The notes beneath the pieces are model-generated. The model did not search any database. It was not told the origin of the DNA and saw only the letters and a list, made by a program, of their open reading frames with translations. Of a DNA stretch of 64,000 nt, positions 53,500 through 64,000 are shown in pieces. This stretch comes from Micrasema longulum (Eukaryota > Arthropoda > Insecta > Trichoptera > Brachycentridae), in assembly GCA_022494885.1 (NCBI GenBank), contig JAGVSM010001251.1:372001-436000 (forward strand), written 5' to 3'. Positions within the stretch are counted from its first letter, which is position 1; each line of letters begins with the position of its first letter. Position numbers and translations under genes: made by a program.

Positions 53500-54059
53500 A
53501 AATAAATATATGACTAATCAAAGTTTTATGATTTACGTACAAAACAGTCTAGCACATTTAATAATTGCTTACTAAACGTAAAAACATTTCTGATCTGTCT
53601 TTCCTCTTCAAAATTTTACAATATTATCGATAGTCCATATCTCTTGGAGCGTATTTCAATAAATTGTCAGGTAAAGTCAACATGAAAAGTTCTTTTTTTT
53701 TTTTAATTCATTGCCCAAAAAAAAAAAAGTTCAAAGCTCGTTTATTTATCGTAGCTGCTCTAAATTTAATTTACTTTGTCCCCATTTAGTGTTTTTAATA
53801 CAAAATTTTGTGACTTCAAAAAAAAAACTTTTTGAAACACTGTAAAATGAAACATTTGTCAGCGTGTAATAAGTTTATGTTTATTTAAATATGTTTATTT
53901 TATTATTTCAAAATTTTGAATTGGTCAACTATATTATGAAAATCCCTCTTCTCTACTCCTCCACTCTATTTCCTCATCCCTTAACCTTCTTACGAGCTCT
54001 TTTTTTTTCTTTCTCATGTCTTATATAATATATTATTTTTCTCTTTACTGTGTAACATG
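53500..54059. other. A+T-rich stretch without genes
   Basis: A C/T-rich run at 53945-54025 resembles the 3' UTR of the LINE at 36040-36352 but lacks its end. Otherwise nothing. Confidence 0.35.
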
Positions 54060-54210
54060 TTCTTATTATTATTATGGATAACTTATAAAGCGCCATTTTT
54101 GCAATAAAATACCTCAAGAGCGCTTTACATAGTGATTCTTTTAAATTTGTAGTTTAATTAAATTAATTCATTTTGTTGTCACATGCTACGGATTTATTCA
54201 AATGATTTAT
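54060..54210 (-). repeat. CR1/L2-like LINE 3' end, 5'-truncated
   Basis: The plus strand reads tattattattatggataact, tataaagcgccatttttgca and caagagcgctttacatagtg, then ggatttattcaaatgattta, the reverse complement of the codons for K-SFE and stop. It is the same 3' end as 61333-61560. Confidence 0.8.
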
Positions 54211-54779
54211 AATTGTGAAAAACTTTAACTGGATGTTTGTACTTTTTTTTATATTTGTTCTCATAAAACGAGTCCAGCCGTTTTCCGTTCGATGCAAAAT
54301 AAAGTACCAGCGACCACTCATTATTAATCAAAGGCGTTTTTTTTTTAAATTTACTCTTTGCAGTTTCCTAAATGTTTTTGGGGCGTTATTTCGCAATAGG
54401 CGAATAAACTTTGTTCGTAAATAAATATTGATCCTCCACTTTGTCCGTGTCAGTCAAAAGTAAATTCTGAACATCCTTTTCACTTAATGAATAATTCATT
54501 TTGAACTTGTTTTTGACTTAAACTTGTTTTAAACATAAAACACTAAACAATGCGCCATTCATAACATATACCAGTACAATTTTTAAGCTTATGTCAATAA
54601 TAAACAAACAGTGCGTTTTAAAAAAAATATATATCCCCACTCTAAAATTTGTTTTGGAAATGATGAACTTCGCCATAACATGAATATTAATTCATAATGT
54701 ATCTATATATGCAAAGAATCAAGAACAGTCCAGAAGGAGGGTAGATTCATATTTAAATACATCAAACTGTGTAAAAAAA

Positions 54780-54870
54780 AAACACTTTCACCGCGCGCAT
54801 GCGTGAAGTCACCGCGTAATGTTGCCAGATCGCGAAAAATATAATCATAACACAAATGTAAGAAAAACAG
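54780..54870 (+). repeat. Unclassified repeat, partner of 28840-29000
   Basis: gcgtaatgttgccagatcgc/gaaaaatataatcataacac is shared with 28957-29000. The second shared block follows at 55385-55553 at a similar distance if the SINE in the other copy is subtracted. Confidence 0.6.
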
Positions 54871-55384
54871 AATCTCAAAACTCATTGTTCAGAGGATTGA
54901 AACTGTACAATGAGTAACCTGAAGAAATAAAGGAGATGGAAAAGATCGAAAGATTTTGAATTAATTTGAAAAAATATGTTAAGAAATTTTGATAAAAAAA
55001 TTGTAATGTTATTAAAAGTTTATATTAGTTCTTAAGATGTTATGAACTAACTAAATTAAGCATAAATAAATAATTATATTTTTTGAAGAAACAATTTTTA
55101 TATTTCTCTAAAATTTTGTTGTGCACGCGGAAAAATTTATTGACACAACAAACTAGATAAGTAAAGGGTCATTTAATAAGAGTAAGTGAATAAGTAAACT
55201 TTGAACTTAAAAAATTAAAATAATTTTACTAGACGAGTACACAAAGCGGATATTTTTATGTCATGTTAAATAATATTTGATGATATTATGTTTCAAAGAT
55301 AATGTCGGTCAAATGTCCACCACGGCGTTGTTTAATCCGAAAGGTCTAATTTTCGTTAGTTCTCTCATTAGATGAGATTTACAC

Positions 55385-55555
55385 ATGCATTTGCTACTTA
55401 CACATGAAATGTGATCCAATCCTGTTTTTCTTTTATCTCAGCAGCATAACTACACTTTGGAACGACACAACACGGCATAGTTGAATTCAAATCGGGAGTT
55501 GCGTACTGAGCGATATCTACAAAGAAACTAATGGTCAAAACGTAAAACTACTCCA
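55385..55555 (+). repeat. Unclassified repeat, second block pair
   Basis: acttacacatgaaatgtgat, cggcatagttgaattcaaat, cgggagttgcgta and ctaatggtcaaaacgtaaaa match 29530-29705 in order and orientation. Confidence 0.65.
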
Positions 55556-55559
55556 ATCA

Positions 55560-56565
55560 ATTGAATTGAATATGTGCCATTTGTAGAAATGGGGTTTCGA
55601 ATAAAAGTTATAATCGTACCAAAATCTAATAAAACTAGTATATTTCATTGTTTTTAATTAACCGGTCTATGTTTATGTAAAAGGCAATAATAATAAGTCA
55701 ATAGTAATTTTGAAAAACGGTGAGTTTTACAAAAATACGAAAATGCATAATTGAAGTAAAACTGCATGCTAAACTGATACAAAAATTAAAAAAAATGCTT
55801 GTATGATCAGACCGGATGATGGTTTTCGCTACTTCAAACAAACCGATAACCCTCTCATTCAGTTGAGATCATAAAATCAAAAGAGTACTAAAATGCTCCG
55901 ATCAAAAACGTCGATTTGTTTTTTGACCCTTGAATAGATTTGACCCCCGAAATGATGACTTCATGACTTTAGTAAGATGCATCACGTGACGTCAGACTCA
56001 AATCAAACTGAAGAGGAATATTATATATGAATAATTTATAGTGGTTTAAAATACTTTAATATACTGGACTAACAATAATAAAATCTATTCAATGTGTCTG
56101 TTTTCAACACATGAATAGAATTTCGTGTTTCTGTATATTCTATGTGAAAACAGATTTTCATAATATGGGAATTCGAATGCATGTAAATTACAAAATATCA
56201 GAGTGGTTAATAAAGTTGTCTTTATAATCAAAGCCATACCCGAAAGAGAAAATAAGTCATTCAAAATTTGTTACATTCCTAATAAATGTTAGTCGTTAAG
56301 GAATTTTTTTAAATAAATAAAATTACTGTAAATAAACCACAAAAAAAATTGCTTAAGGCAATACACAATCAAAGAAATAAGTGGTTAATTTAAAAAAAAA
56401 ATAAATTGAATCAAAAGGAAGAATAAAAAAAGTAAAAATGAATATATAATATTTTATTAACTGTTTTGTGATTATTGGTGTTCACATATAATTTATGAAA
56501 GACGTTTGAGTGTTATTTTTTGTATCTTATGAATTGTAAATATATTGTGATATCTTTTACCGTTT
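55560..56565. other. A+T-rich stretch; CRE at 55987
   Basis: Contains a perfect TGACGTCA (55987-55994, in cacgtgacgtcag) and an imperfect inverted repeat around tctgttttc/gaaaacaga (56100-56155). No gene. Confidence 0.35.
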
Positions 56566-56569
56566 GTGA

Positions 56570-57060
56570 ACTGAAAATACATTTTTTTAAATGAAAAAAA
56601 AAAAAAATTGAACTTCCTATCCCTTTCACAATTATTATATTTTATTAAAATACACCATATTATATGGTTTCCTCTCCCTGGTTTCAGTCCTTTAAGATTA
56701 CTTGTTAGCAGGAAATGTTTGCATCTCCTCTGCCACTCCGCTTTGGTCACCTTTAGGTTTCCATATGACACGTGCCTGGCGTTTTCCTCTCGATATTTTC
56801 GGCGAGACACCCTCGCTATTATTTGACCAATTCATTAAGCAGAGGGGGTTTTAAGCAGGTACCTTTCTCTTTTGATTATTTTAGGAACCTCGTCATTTGT
56901 AATGCGGTCTCTCTGGAAATCTACCAGAATTATTTAATAGGACTACACCTCGAACGCTTTAAGTCTCTTTTTGTCCCTTTTAAATCGGTACCATATCTCG
57001 TAGGCATACATTCAAATGCTCTGCACTTCAAATGTCTTGACAAAGAGCTTTCGTAATTTT
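56570..57060 (-). pseudogene. LINE fragment (RTE-like, RITNDEVPKIIKRERYLL)
   Basis: The minus strand reads KLFVKTFEVQSI, stop, MYAYEIWYRFKRDKKRLKAF, EV, stop and then DRITNDEVPKIIKRERYLLK. This follows the LINE pattern L-V-K-T-F-x-W-S-x-x-L-Y-G-x-E-x-W...R-L-x-A-F-E-x-W...R-[IV]-[ST]-N-[DE]-E-V. Further on, RRKYREENARHVSYGNLKVT and KAEWQRR may be the end of the ORF. Several stops and frame changes show long decay. The plus-strand frames here are shadows. Confidence 0.7.
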
Positions 57061-57359
57061 AACGTAATATATACTTATCTGCATCAAATACACTTCTGAT
57101 AAAAACCCAAATAATGACACGTCACCTACTTGAAAAAAAAGTGTAATTACAGCGCTTACAGAAAAATCAAAAATTAAATTACTTTTTGAGTCTTAAAACT
57201 TACGAATTTTGTCTTAATATTTATATCAAAAAGACTTAGATTATGTGCAACAAATCCAGTTTTGGCCCTGATCAGCCTCTTTAATAAGGAACAGAGCATC
57301 AAAAAAATTGACAAGTTTAATGCACAAAGACCTCCAAAAAAGCCTAGGAATTGCTAGAG

Positions 57360-57935
57360 CCACTTTTTTGATTTCATTTAATTGATTTTATTCATATATT
57401 TAGAACATTACAGAAAGAAAACACAATTCATTCTAAATACAATAATTGATTACAAATTATAGTAGATAGTTATTAAAATAATATAACAAAATGTAGAAAG
57501 AAAAATGAAAAGTTGGAAAGTGCCACTGTCGTGAAATATGTCGACAACCGAGGCGATGCGATTAAGAAGCAAGATTGCTCTACCAACCGGCATAACCATT
57601 TGCTGGTTGGTTCTGCATCACGATAGGTAAAAAAAATCGATGTTGTCTTTGTCGAAGATAGTTATCAAGTACGAACAGACCTACATCCATTAGAATTTCT
57701 GAGTTATGTATGCGACCACCAATCATCTGGAAAAAGTGAGCACCCAAATGAACTTTTTTCTTCCTTCATTATGACTGATAGCCTAGCATCCCCAGCAAAA
57801 AGTCGGTTGGAAAGAGCCAAGGATAATATCCACACTCTTTTAGGTACAGATAGCGCAGAAATTTCTTCTGCACTCTTTCCACCATCAAAGAGTATCGAGC
57901 CTCATGTAGTGAAGAAATTTTAAACCATTTTTTTT
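57360..57935 (-). pseudogene. LINE ORF2 C-terminal half
   Basis: From about 57900 the minus strand reads ARYSLMVERVQKKFLRYLYL, KECGYYPWLFPTDFLLGMLG, YQS, two stops, then, after a shift, IHNSEILMDVGLFVLDNYLR and QRQHRFFLP. This is the I-E-x-V-Q-x-x-F-x-R-x...Y-P-x-L-x-P-T-x-x-x-L-G-M-L-G-Y-x-S-L-x-x-R-R region of insect LINEs, followed by G-L-F-V-P-D-N-Y. It probably belongs with the C-terminus at 27186-27595. The 3' part decays into an A-rich tail near 57380. Confidence 0.78.
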
Positions 57936-58009
57936 TACACGATGCGTGTTGTCTGGAATTCTTGTCTATAGTTGGTCAAAACTAAATGCTTATTATTCAA
58001 CTTTTGTAT

Positions 58010-58440
58010 AATTCTAGTACTCTTGTATGGGTGCGAATCTTAGAACACCAAACTTTTCAATGTTTTAGAGTAAGTGCTTAAAGGAGAATATAAGACATAA
58101 GGTGGTTCGATTTTATAACTTACATTGAAGTCCAAGAGCAAACACAGCAGCCTCATATAAAAAGCGTCTTGAAAATGCGGCGGTGGGCCTGGCTTGGACA
58201 CGTGCTGCGCATACCTCAGGAGAACCTAAACGCAAGTTGCTTCTTCTTCAAACTTGCGGGCTCCCGCCTTCCTGGAAGGCCGTCGATGACGATCTTTCGA
58301 TTTTATTAGTTGAAACTAACGAACGCTGGATTGATGTGGGAGGAGGCAAGAATGCTGGCTGGCGATAGGGCCTCTTGAAAGCATCTAGTGATGTTTGCAT
58401 GCTCCACTTAGAAGCCGATGTAAAAAAAAAGAAGAAAATA
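58010..58440 (+). pseudogene. LINE C-terminal fragment (MRRWAWLGHVLR)
   Basis: The piece opens with LLYGCES (about 58020) and is broken until 58142. There the frame reads TQQPHIKSVLKMRRWAWLGH, VLRIPQENLNAS, and GRPSMTIFRFY, stop, then NAGLMWEEARMLAGDRAS and HLVMFACST. The order L-L-Y-G-x-E-S-W, R-R-W-x-W-L-G-H-x-L-R, G-R-P, G-L-x-W-x-E-A-x-x-L-A-x-D-R is conserved in a well-known group of LINEs. A diverged second copy lies at 3150-3497 on the minus strand. The 61-codon plus frame at 58183 is out of phase and not real. Confidence 0.82.
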
Positions 58441-58444
58441 TATA

Positions 58445-59490
58445 TTTCGAAAAACCTAGTAAAAACGTTTTATTTGTAATGAAAATTTGAAGAAAAACAC
58501 GGCGTACGACAAATATTTATCTCTTGGCTTAAAACTAATAAAGGTTGTTCCACTCTAGCTTCAAATCCTTATTCAGGGCAACTGAGGACAAAATCAAATT
58601 GCCATAATGCCCAATCTCCACCATGAAGTGGTACTAAAATAAAGAAAAGGACGTTAAAACGTTATTTTCTGTCTGCACATTGCACAATTCGTGCAGCGCA
58701 ACGAAGTTAAGATTTGATTACCCTGATACTACGTTTGCGTAATCTGTAACTGTAAAAAACAAAATGTTATAATGTGAAACATATAAATAATTTTGAACAC
58801 GTGAAAAAAAAAATAGAATAATCGACTGCGCGCAACCTCCGCTTTTTCCAATTCATTTTTCTATGCAAATTTACAGTGACATTTTTGAATTATAGCATTA
58901 TTAAATTAATATTATTTTTTACAAGCAGTAAAAACAACTTTCTGATAGAAAACTACGCATTTACGATACAAATAATACTAAAGTCAGCTTTCTATGGATT
59001 TATGAATTTATAAAACCGTTTTTGAATAGCGTTAAAAATATCGATTTCGTCATTCTATCATATGCGATCAAGTGTTTTAACCTCTCCGTTGACACATTCA
59101 ACATTTTTTTTAACGACAATTTAACTGCTTCACGATATTATTGTATACCGGTAAAGTGAGGCTACTTGAGCCGAGAGTAATTTTATATATATTTAAAACA
59201 TGTAGAGGTAAGTAAAAATAGCCTAATAAACGTCGGTTGTTATTGAATTATTTCTAGTTATTCATTGAAATTAAAGATTAAAGGTAATATTACGCCATTT
59301 CCCTGCAAAAGTCGTAGTCAGAGAGAACAGAAAACCACATACGTTTATCTTGAATCATGACATCCATTACATTGTTTCTATAACTGCCTTACATCTTATA
59401 GTACGTCCTTTCCGATTGAGCCCGCGTTCGTCATGACAAGACATGAGATAAAGGTTATAATATTTATAATCATTAAAATATGTTAACATA
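58445..59490. other. A+T-rich stretch without genes
   Basis: No recognisable coding sequence or repeat. Confidence 0.4.
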
Positions 59491-59493
59491 TCC

Positions 59494-59685
59494 GTGGCTC
59501 CCATGGTGTCATGGCTAAGATACTTGCCTCACGTACGGATGGTTCTGGGTACCATTTCCGGTAGGATTACAATGATTCGGTGTGATTTGTCTTAAACCTG
59601 GGTGTTCTGTGTTGTATTTAATCAATTTTATTGGCATTTTAGCCTGCTGTGGTGCAAAAACCAATGTAACAAAACGAAAAACAAA
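59494..59685 (+). mobile_element. Val-tRNA-type SINE, older copy
   Basis: The head gtggctcccatggtgtcatgg, acttgcctcacgtacggatg and ttctgggtaccatttccgg keeps the layout, but box B is destroyed. The body ttgtcttaaacctgggtgtt, ctgtgttgtatttaatc and tagcctgctgtggtgcaaaa is colinear with 36862-37058. It has many more changes than the 37-kb pair. Confidence 0.82.
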
Positions 59686-59689
59686 AAAA

Positions 59690-61330
59690 GTGTTTTTTTT
59701 CTTTTCTAACGTTATTTTGACAAATGTAGCATATATTCGTATTAATGTCATTGAAACACCGATGTTTTTTAAATTATGTGTTTCCGAAAGATGACGATGT
59801 TTGTTTTTTAAATCTGTTATATTTTAACCCATTTGTTAAGAACTTATTGATAAAACAAATGCGTAAGCTTTCTTGTAATACATATGAATAATTAATTATG
59901 TAACAGCGGAGATAATAAGTTTAACTAGGCCACATGATGCGCATGCTTTAAGAAAGTCTCAACTACGCTTGCATACTTTACAAAAAAAATATCAGGGTTT
60001 TAGATCCTAGAGTCCCATTGCTGACAGTTTGTCGATAGTTCATGTCTAAACTTTAGGACGCGAAAATTGTTAGGAAGACACTTAAAAGTTGGTTACTGGC
60101 AAACGCTGGTGAGAATTCGTAGACACAATACGCTCCGCTCCACCAAGGAAGCGAATATAGATAAAGTAATATTTAGAATCAAATTCAAATCTTGTTCATA
60201 GTAATTAAACACTAAAACCATTATACTATAAAACCAAATTGTATTTTTTTATTACATCTGTCCCGTTGACAAAATAGTTTTTTTGAAATATTTTACGAAA
60301 GACGTTTGTAAAATTAGCAATTTCTGGCTACTCAAAGTAACCCCCATTTACAACCACATTTAATCGATTTCTCTTAAAATCAGTTGAGCGACTCATGGCT
60401 ATTTTTATCTACTTTTGGTGGCACGTAGACTCTGAATATATTAGGAGTTAGTCACAAACATTCATTTGGAGACAGCTTGTCTGCTTTAGAATATTCTGAA
60501 TACAATTTTCTCATATTCATAATTTATATCTGAGAGTCCTACGTGAGAACGATCATACAAAGTTCCAATTCGAACATAATTTTGACAAAGATGCGTCATA
60601 CAGTTCAATATTAACATTTGATTGGAGAGAAATATGTCAAAAAATTTAAAATATTACAGCTGTAAAAACTAATGGAATAAAAAAGTCACGTACACAAATA
60701 ATTAATAACATTATATTCATATTGATTTTTGCATTTTATTTTAATGCAGTTTTGTGTTCGAAGAACATGGTTTTATTAATTAAATGATCTTAATTAATAA
60801 TTTTAACACATTTTTTCTATAGCAAAGTTAAAATCAATTATCAAAAAAACGCGTATATAAAGTTTATATTGCAAAAATAAGAGATAATTTTTTTTTGCTG
60901 TATTTTAATTTTTAGCCTTATGCAGTAAAAAATATAACATTTTCCGTAATAAAATGGGTGAATCACGTTATTTTTTATGATAACCTTATGAAGTTTTGAT
61001 TTTATTTTTTCCTCTTAATAAAAAAAAGAATAAAACATTAAATTCGTTAAAAACAGAACAAGTAAATGAGATTTAATGGTTTACATTTTCTAGTATAGTT
61101 TTTAAGATTGTATAGTTAAACAATTTATTTTATAAAAAAAAGTATTCCATAATGAAAAAAAAACACGCATCTTATTTAAATACAGTACGGAAATTCGCAA
61201 TGAAAACTATTCAATAATTTAAAGTAAAAAATAATTGTTTTATTGTAAACGACAAAACCAGATGGATGAATTAAGTCTTGTTAAAAAAAACACAATGAAC
61301 CCTAAAAGAAAAATAAGCATTTTGCACTCC
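59690..61330. other. A+T-rich stretch without genes
   Basis: More than 1.6 kb without a recognised feature. A weak similarity between 59990-60060 and 51850-51930 (gctgacagtttgtcg and gctgacagttagtcg) may be an old repeat. Confidence 0.4.
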
Positions 61331-61332
61331 TT

Positions 61333-61514
61333 ATAATAATAATAATAATAATAATAATGGATAACTTATATAGCGCCATTTTCGTAATATAATACCCCAA
61401 GGGCACTTTACAAAGTGATTGTATAAAGATATAAATTTAATTTTAACTTTAACTTTTTAATTTAAGAAAAATAATGTACTTTTTCATACTACTTTTCCAC
61501 CACATGCTAAGAAT
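61333..61514 (-). mobile_element. 3' UTR of CR1/L2-like LINE with (ATT)n tail
   Basis: From the stop codon near 61515 the minus strand runs through caaagtgcccttggggta and aatggcgctatataagttat, ending in an (att)8-type microsatellite at 61336-61360. A 3' end made of a short microsatellite instead of poly-A is characteristic of the CR1/L2 group. The same end recurs at 14218, 24187 and 54060. Confidence 0.85.
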
Positions 61515-62470
61515 TTATTCAAATGATTTAGAGAACAAGTGGGTTTTAAGTTTCTTCCGAAACATCACTTCACTCTCACAGTTTCGGATTTCTGCTGGGA
61601 GAGCATTCCATGCCGTAGGGCCTGCGACCGCAAATGCACGTTCGCCGAATTTAGTGCGCTGTTTGCGTAGAGGTATAATAACTTTTCCTTTCAACGTAGA
61701 TGTAGCTGATCTAAGCGTAAGACGTCTGTCAGCTAGTTCATCTGGAATGCAGAGTTCCCTTAGATATTCTGGAGCAGAGTTGCGCAGTGACTTATACATA
61801 AGCCAACAGAGTTTGTATTCCACCCTCTGTGGAAAACGTAGCCAGTGCAATTCCCGAAGTAGTGGAGTGATATGACTGAATTTAGAGATTCCAAAAATAA
61901 GTCTCGCTGCGGCATTTAATACAGCCTGTAGGCGAGTCATTTTATTCATCGGTAGACCTGCGTAGATACCATTACAATAATCGACTCTAGACACTACAAA
62001 CGCATTTATTAATTGACGGGCGGCATCAACTGGTAAATTTTTGCGTATGAATTTAATCTGTCTCAGCTGGTAAAAGCATGAACTTATCGTTCTACTAATT
62101 TGAGCGTCAAGAGAAAGGTCAGAATTAAGGATGACTCCCAGTAGTTTAACGGTGGGTAAAGCGGTACTCCTCACATCGGGTAGTGCCGTATCCTGAATTA
62201 AATTCTGTCGTCTGGCTGAAGCCATCCATAGTTGTTCCGTTTTATATGGATTAAGTGTTAGTCTATTTTCATCCAATGCATCCATTAATCAAATCAACAA
62301 GCACATTTCTCTCGCTCGGTTTACAATAAAAATAAATCTGCGTATCATCTGCATAGCAGTGAGACCACAATCCACATTCTTTGATAATATTCTCGGTGTA
62401 CGAGAGATCCTATTAACATTACAAAATATTATTTGGCTTAGTATACAACGTCGTTTTTGTAAAAGAGTTT
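61515..62470 (-). pseudogene. CR1/L2-like LINE reverse transcriptase, C-terminal half
   Basis: The longest recognisable coding remnant here. Near 62430-62290 the minus strand reads YTENIIKECGLWSHCYADDT, QIYFYCKPSE, with the catalytic YADD box at about 62344-62355. After a one-base frameshift near 62285 a clean 256-codon frame follows: DENRLTLNPYKTEQLW, VKLLGVILNSDLSLDAQI, RLQAVLNAAARLIFGISKF, LHWLRFPQRVEYKLCWLMYK, and FGERAFAVAGPTAWNALPAE, ending KLKTHLFSKSFE. These motifs mark a CR1/L2-type element. The N-terminal endonuclease and the first half of the polymerase are missing. Apart from the frameshift it is well preserved, so it is likely younger than the other LINEs. Confidence 0.9.
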
Positions 62471-62510
62471 TACAACAACGATAAATCATATTTTTAATTA
62501 GGTACATAAG

Positions 62511-64000
62511 TAAGAACTTGATAACAACAAATCGAGAGCTTCAGTACCCTATGCATCATTTAATTCGGATAAGGGTTAGCCGATGTCCTTAAAATAATTT
62601 ATAACCTATCTAATGCATAAAAATCATATGTTCTTTATTTAATATATTTAATATATCAAAAAATCTAACTCTATCATAGCACTAAAGTAGTTTTTATGCT
62701 TGTTTTGTTACTGTTTATTTTGTGTTTGGAGTGTGGTGAGTGTAGTGAGATATGTGAAATGTGGTGTTTGAAATGTGTGTATTTTTTTTAATATGGGAGG
62801 AAGATTAGTTTAAATAAATAAACGACCCAGCTTCCGTTTATAGCGGAGAGCTGAATCGTTGAAGAAGTTCAAATTGTGCTTCTCATTTTGTAAATAAAGT
62901 TCTGATTACTCTTCCCAATAGAAAATTCATAGCTACTGCTAAAATGTATTTACTTTAAAAGAGAAATAATGAAAAGAAGGATAAATATAATAAAAAAGTG
63001 TGTTTTTTTCCTTTGGGAGTACCAAATTGATGTAGCACATATCATAATATAATGTGGTGGTCTGATGTATTATAATTTTGATTATACTATCATGTGGGTA
63101 GATAATATTTCAAACTGCCCACGTTTTACAATAAAATAAATAAGACATTTGCCAAATTTATGAAGTAAATTTGTGATACTTTTTTAACGCATGTTGTCAC
63201 TCCAGCGTATCACTAATACTTTTAAAGGTTTTGTTAACGTATTAGTCACGCTTAATGGCAAATGAAATGCGTCTTTTGAAGATAATTTTGATATAAATTA
63301 ACATCAAGTTGTCAGTCCAGTTGTATGAGCCAACAAAAATCTAGTTGAATATATGCGTATACGAAAAAAAGTAATTTTGTAGTATGAAAACTGGGAATTT
63401 TTTAAATCTCCCAAACATAATTTGCTAGAAAAGTACATATTTTGTCACACTTTCAAAAAATATAGTATAATTAATAAAAAACAAATAATATATTATCGAT
63501 CGTTTTACCGAAGATGAGAGTTAGGATAAACAAAGCCAAAAAAAAAACGGTTTTTCTTTAAAATGTATTTTGATTATCTAAAAAAAAACTGCCAAGTAAT
63601 TATAATACAGGTAATTAATGAATAATAAAAAACATAAAGAAAATATAAATACGCATGTATTATCCGATTTAATAATAATTCACGTTTCATAGGTTCATCA
63701 GCTTAAATAGCTTTAGTCTTTTTTTTAAATCTCGTTATTAAACGCGAAAACGTAGAACTGTACACGGTTTTGACTAATTCATACTTAAGAATCTAAGACA
63801 AGAACAAAAACCATTGAAATTTTCCAAAATTATTTTATGTTTCGCTTTTACTGTTTTATATTAACGTTTTATATTAAAGAGTTATTTAAAAGTATTTCTG
63901 TTGTAAAAAAAAATATTGGTATCTTTAAAATTTTTAAAACTATCAGAAATCCATACAATAAGGAAGTAAAGTAGTTTAAAAAATAAAAAAAATATTGATA
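62511..64000. other. A+T-rich stretch without genes
   Basis: No coding sequence. A small stem (agcttccg/cggagagct around 62829-62852) and a G/T-rich run (62715-62780) are the only structures. Confidence 0.4.

Noticed and set aside
58183..58368. 61-codon plus-strand open frame as a protein
   Set aside because: It is out of phase with the LINE reading MRRWAWLGHVLR in the same DNA.
61474..61875. 133-codon plus-strand open frame
   Set aside because: Antisense shadow of the CR1/L2-like LINE coding sequence on the minus strand.
1..64000. CRISPR arrays, prokaryotic operons, phage or viral genes
   Set aside because: No regular repeat-spacer array, no compact coding, no ribosome-binding sites and no capsid, terminase or viral polymerase motifs were seen.

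Overview
This window looks like repeat-dense, non-coding DNA from an arthropod nuclear genome, most probably an insect. It is very A+T-rich (roughly 30% G+C by eye). It carries no operons, ribosome-binding sites or long intact reading frames. Almost every stretch that can be recognised is a decayed transposable element. The families fit an insect: DD34D mariner, a DD41D Tc1/mariner relative, several non-LTR (LINE) families, a Penelope-like element, a hAT-like element and several tRNA-derived SINE families. I could not identify the species, and I found no host gene that I can defend. One G+C-richer patch (11386-11532, minus strand) is a weak exon candidate.

Layout. 1-10 kb: a LINE reverse-transcriptase relic (1067-2431), a second LINE fragment (3150-3497, minus), a Val-tRNA-like SINE nested in a foldback repeat (3710-4111), and scattered SINE pieces. 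10-20 kb: SINEs, paired LINE 3' ends (9838-10135 and 18226-18530), a 380-bp foldback hairpin (12262-12643), an RTE-type 3' repeat (13902-14507), and a mariner relic split by a foldback-family insertion (16185-16920). 20-30 kb: a second foldback long form, a CpG/CRE cluster, a 133-bp snap-back MITE (23522-23654), LINE 3' ends, a mariner relic (25050-25500), and an 899-bp internally deleted DD41D transposon with TIRs and TA duplications (25572-26470). 30-40 kb: LINE 3' ends, a 1.48-kb hAT-like element (30771-32251) holding a foldback MITE and a hammerhead-like motif, and two nearly identical SINEs side by side (36862-37400). 40-50 kb: RTE fragments, full SINE copies on both strands, a Penelope-like remnant with inverted ends (42257-42723), a second foldback hairpin, and a SINE split by a LINE 3' end (46437-46945). 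50-64 kb: mostly featureless A+T-rich DNA with a 165-bp MITE, three LINE fragments at 56.5-58.4 kb, and a CR1/L2-like LINE with its YADD motif (61333-62470, minus).

The most novel-looking item is the foldback repeat family, with about ten copies in 64 kb. Its members occur as single-arm fragments, as head-to-head hairpins of 160-380 bp, and as a long form ending in a 19-bp perfect stem-loop. One copy sits between perfect 12-bp target duplications inside a mariner. I do not recognise this family. Several nested insertions (SINE in foldback, foldback in mariner, LINE in SINE, MITE in hAT) give a relative age order. All functional statements rest on motif recognition by eye; no alignment or database search was run.
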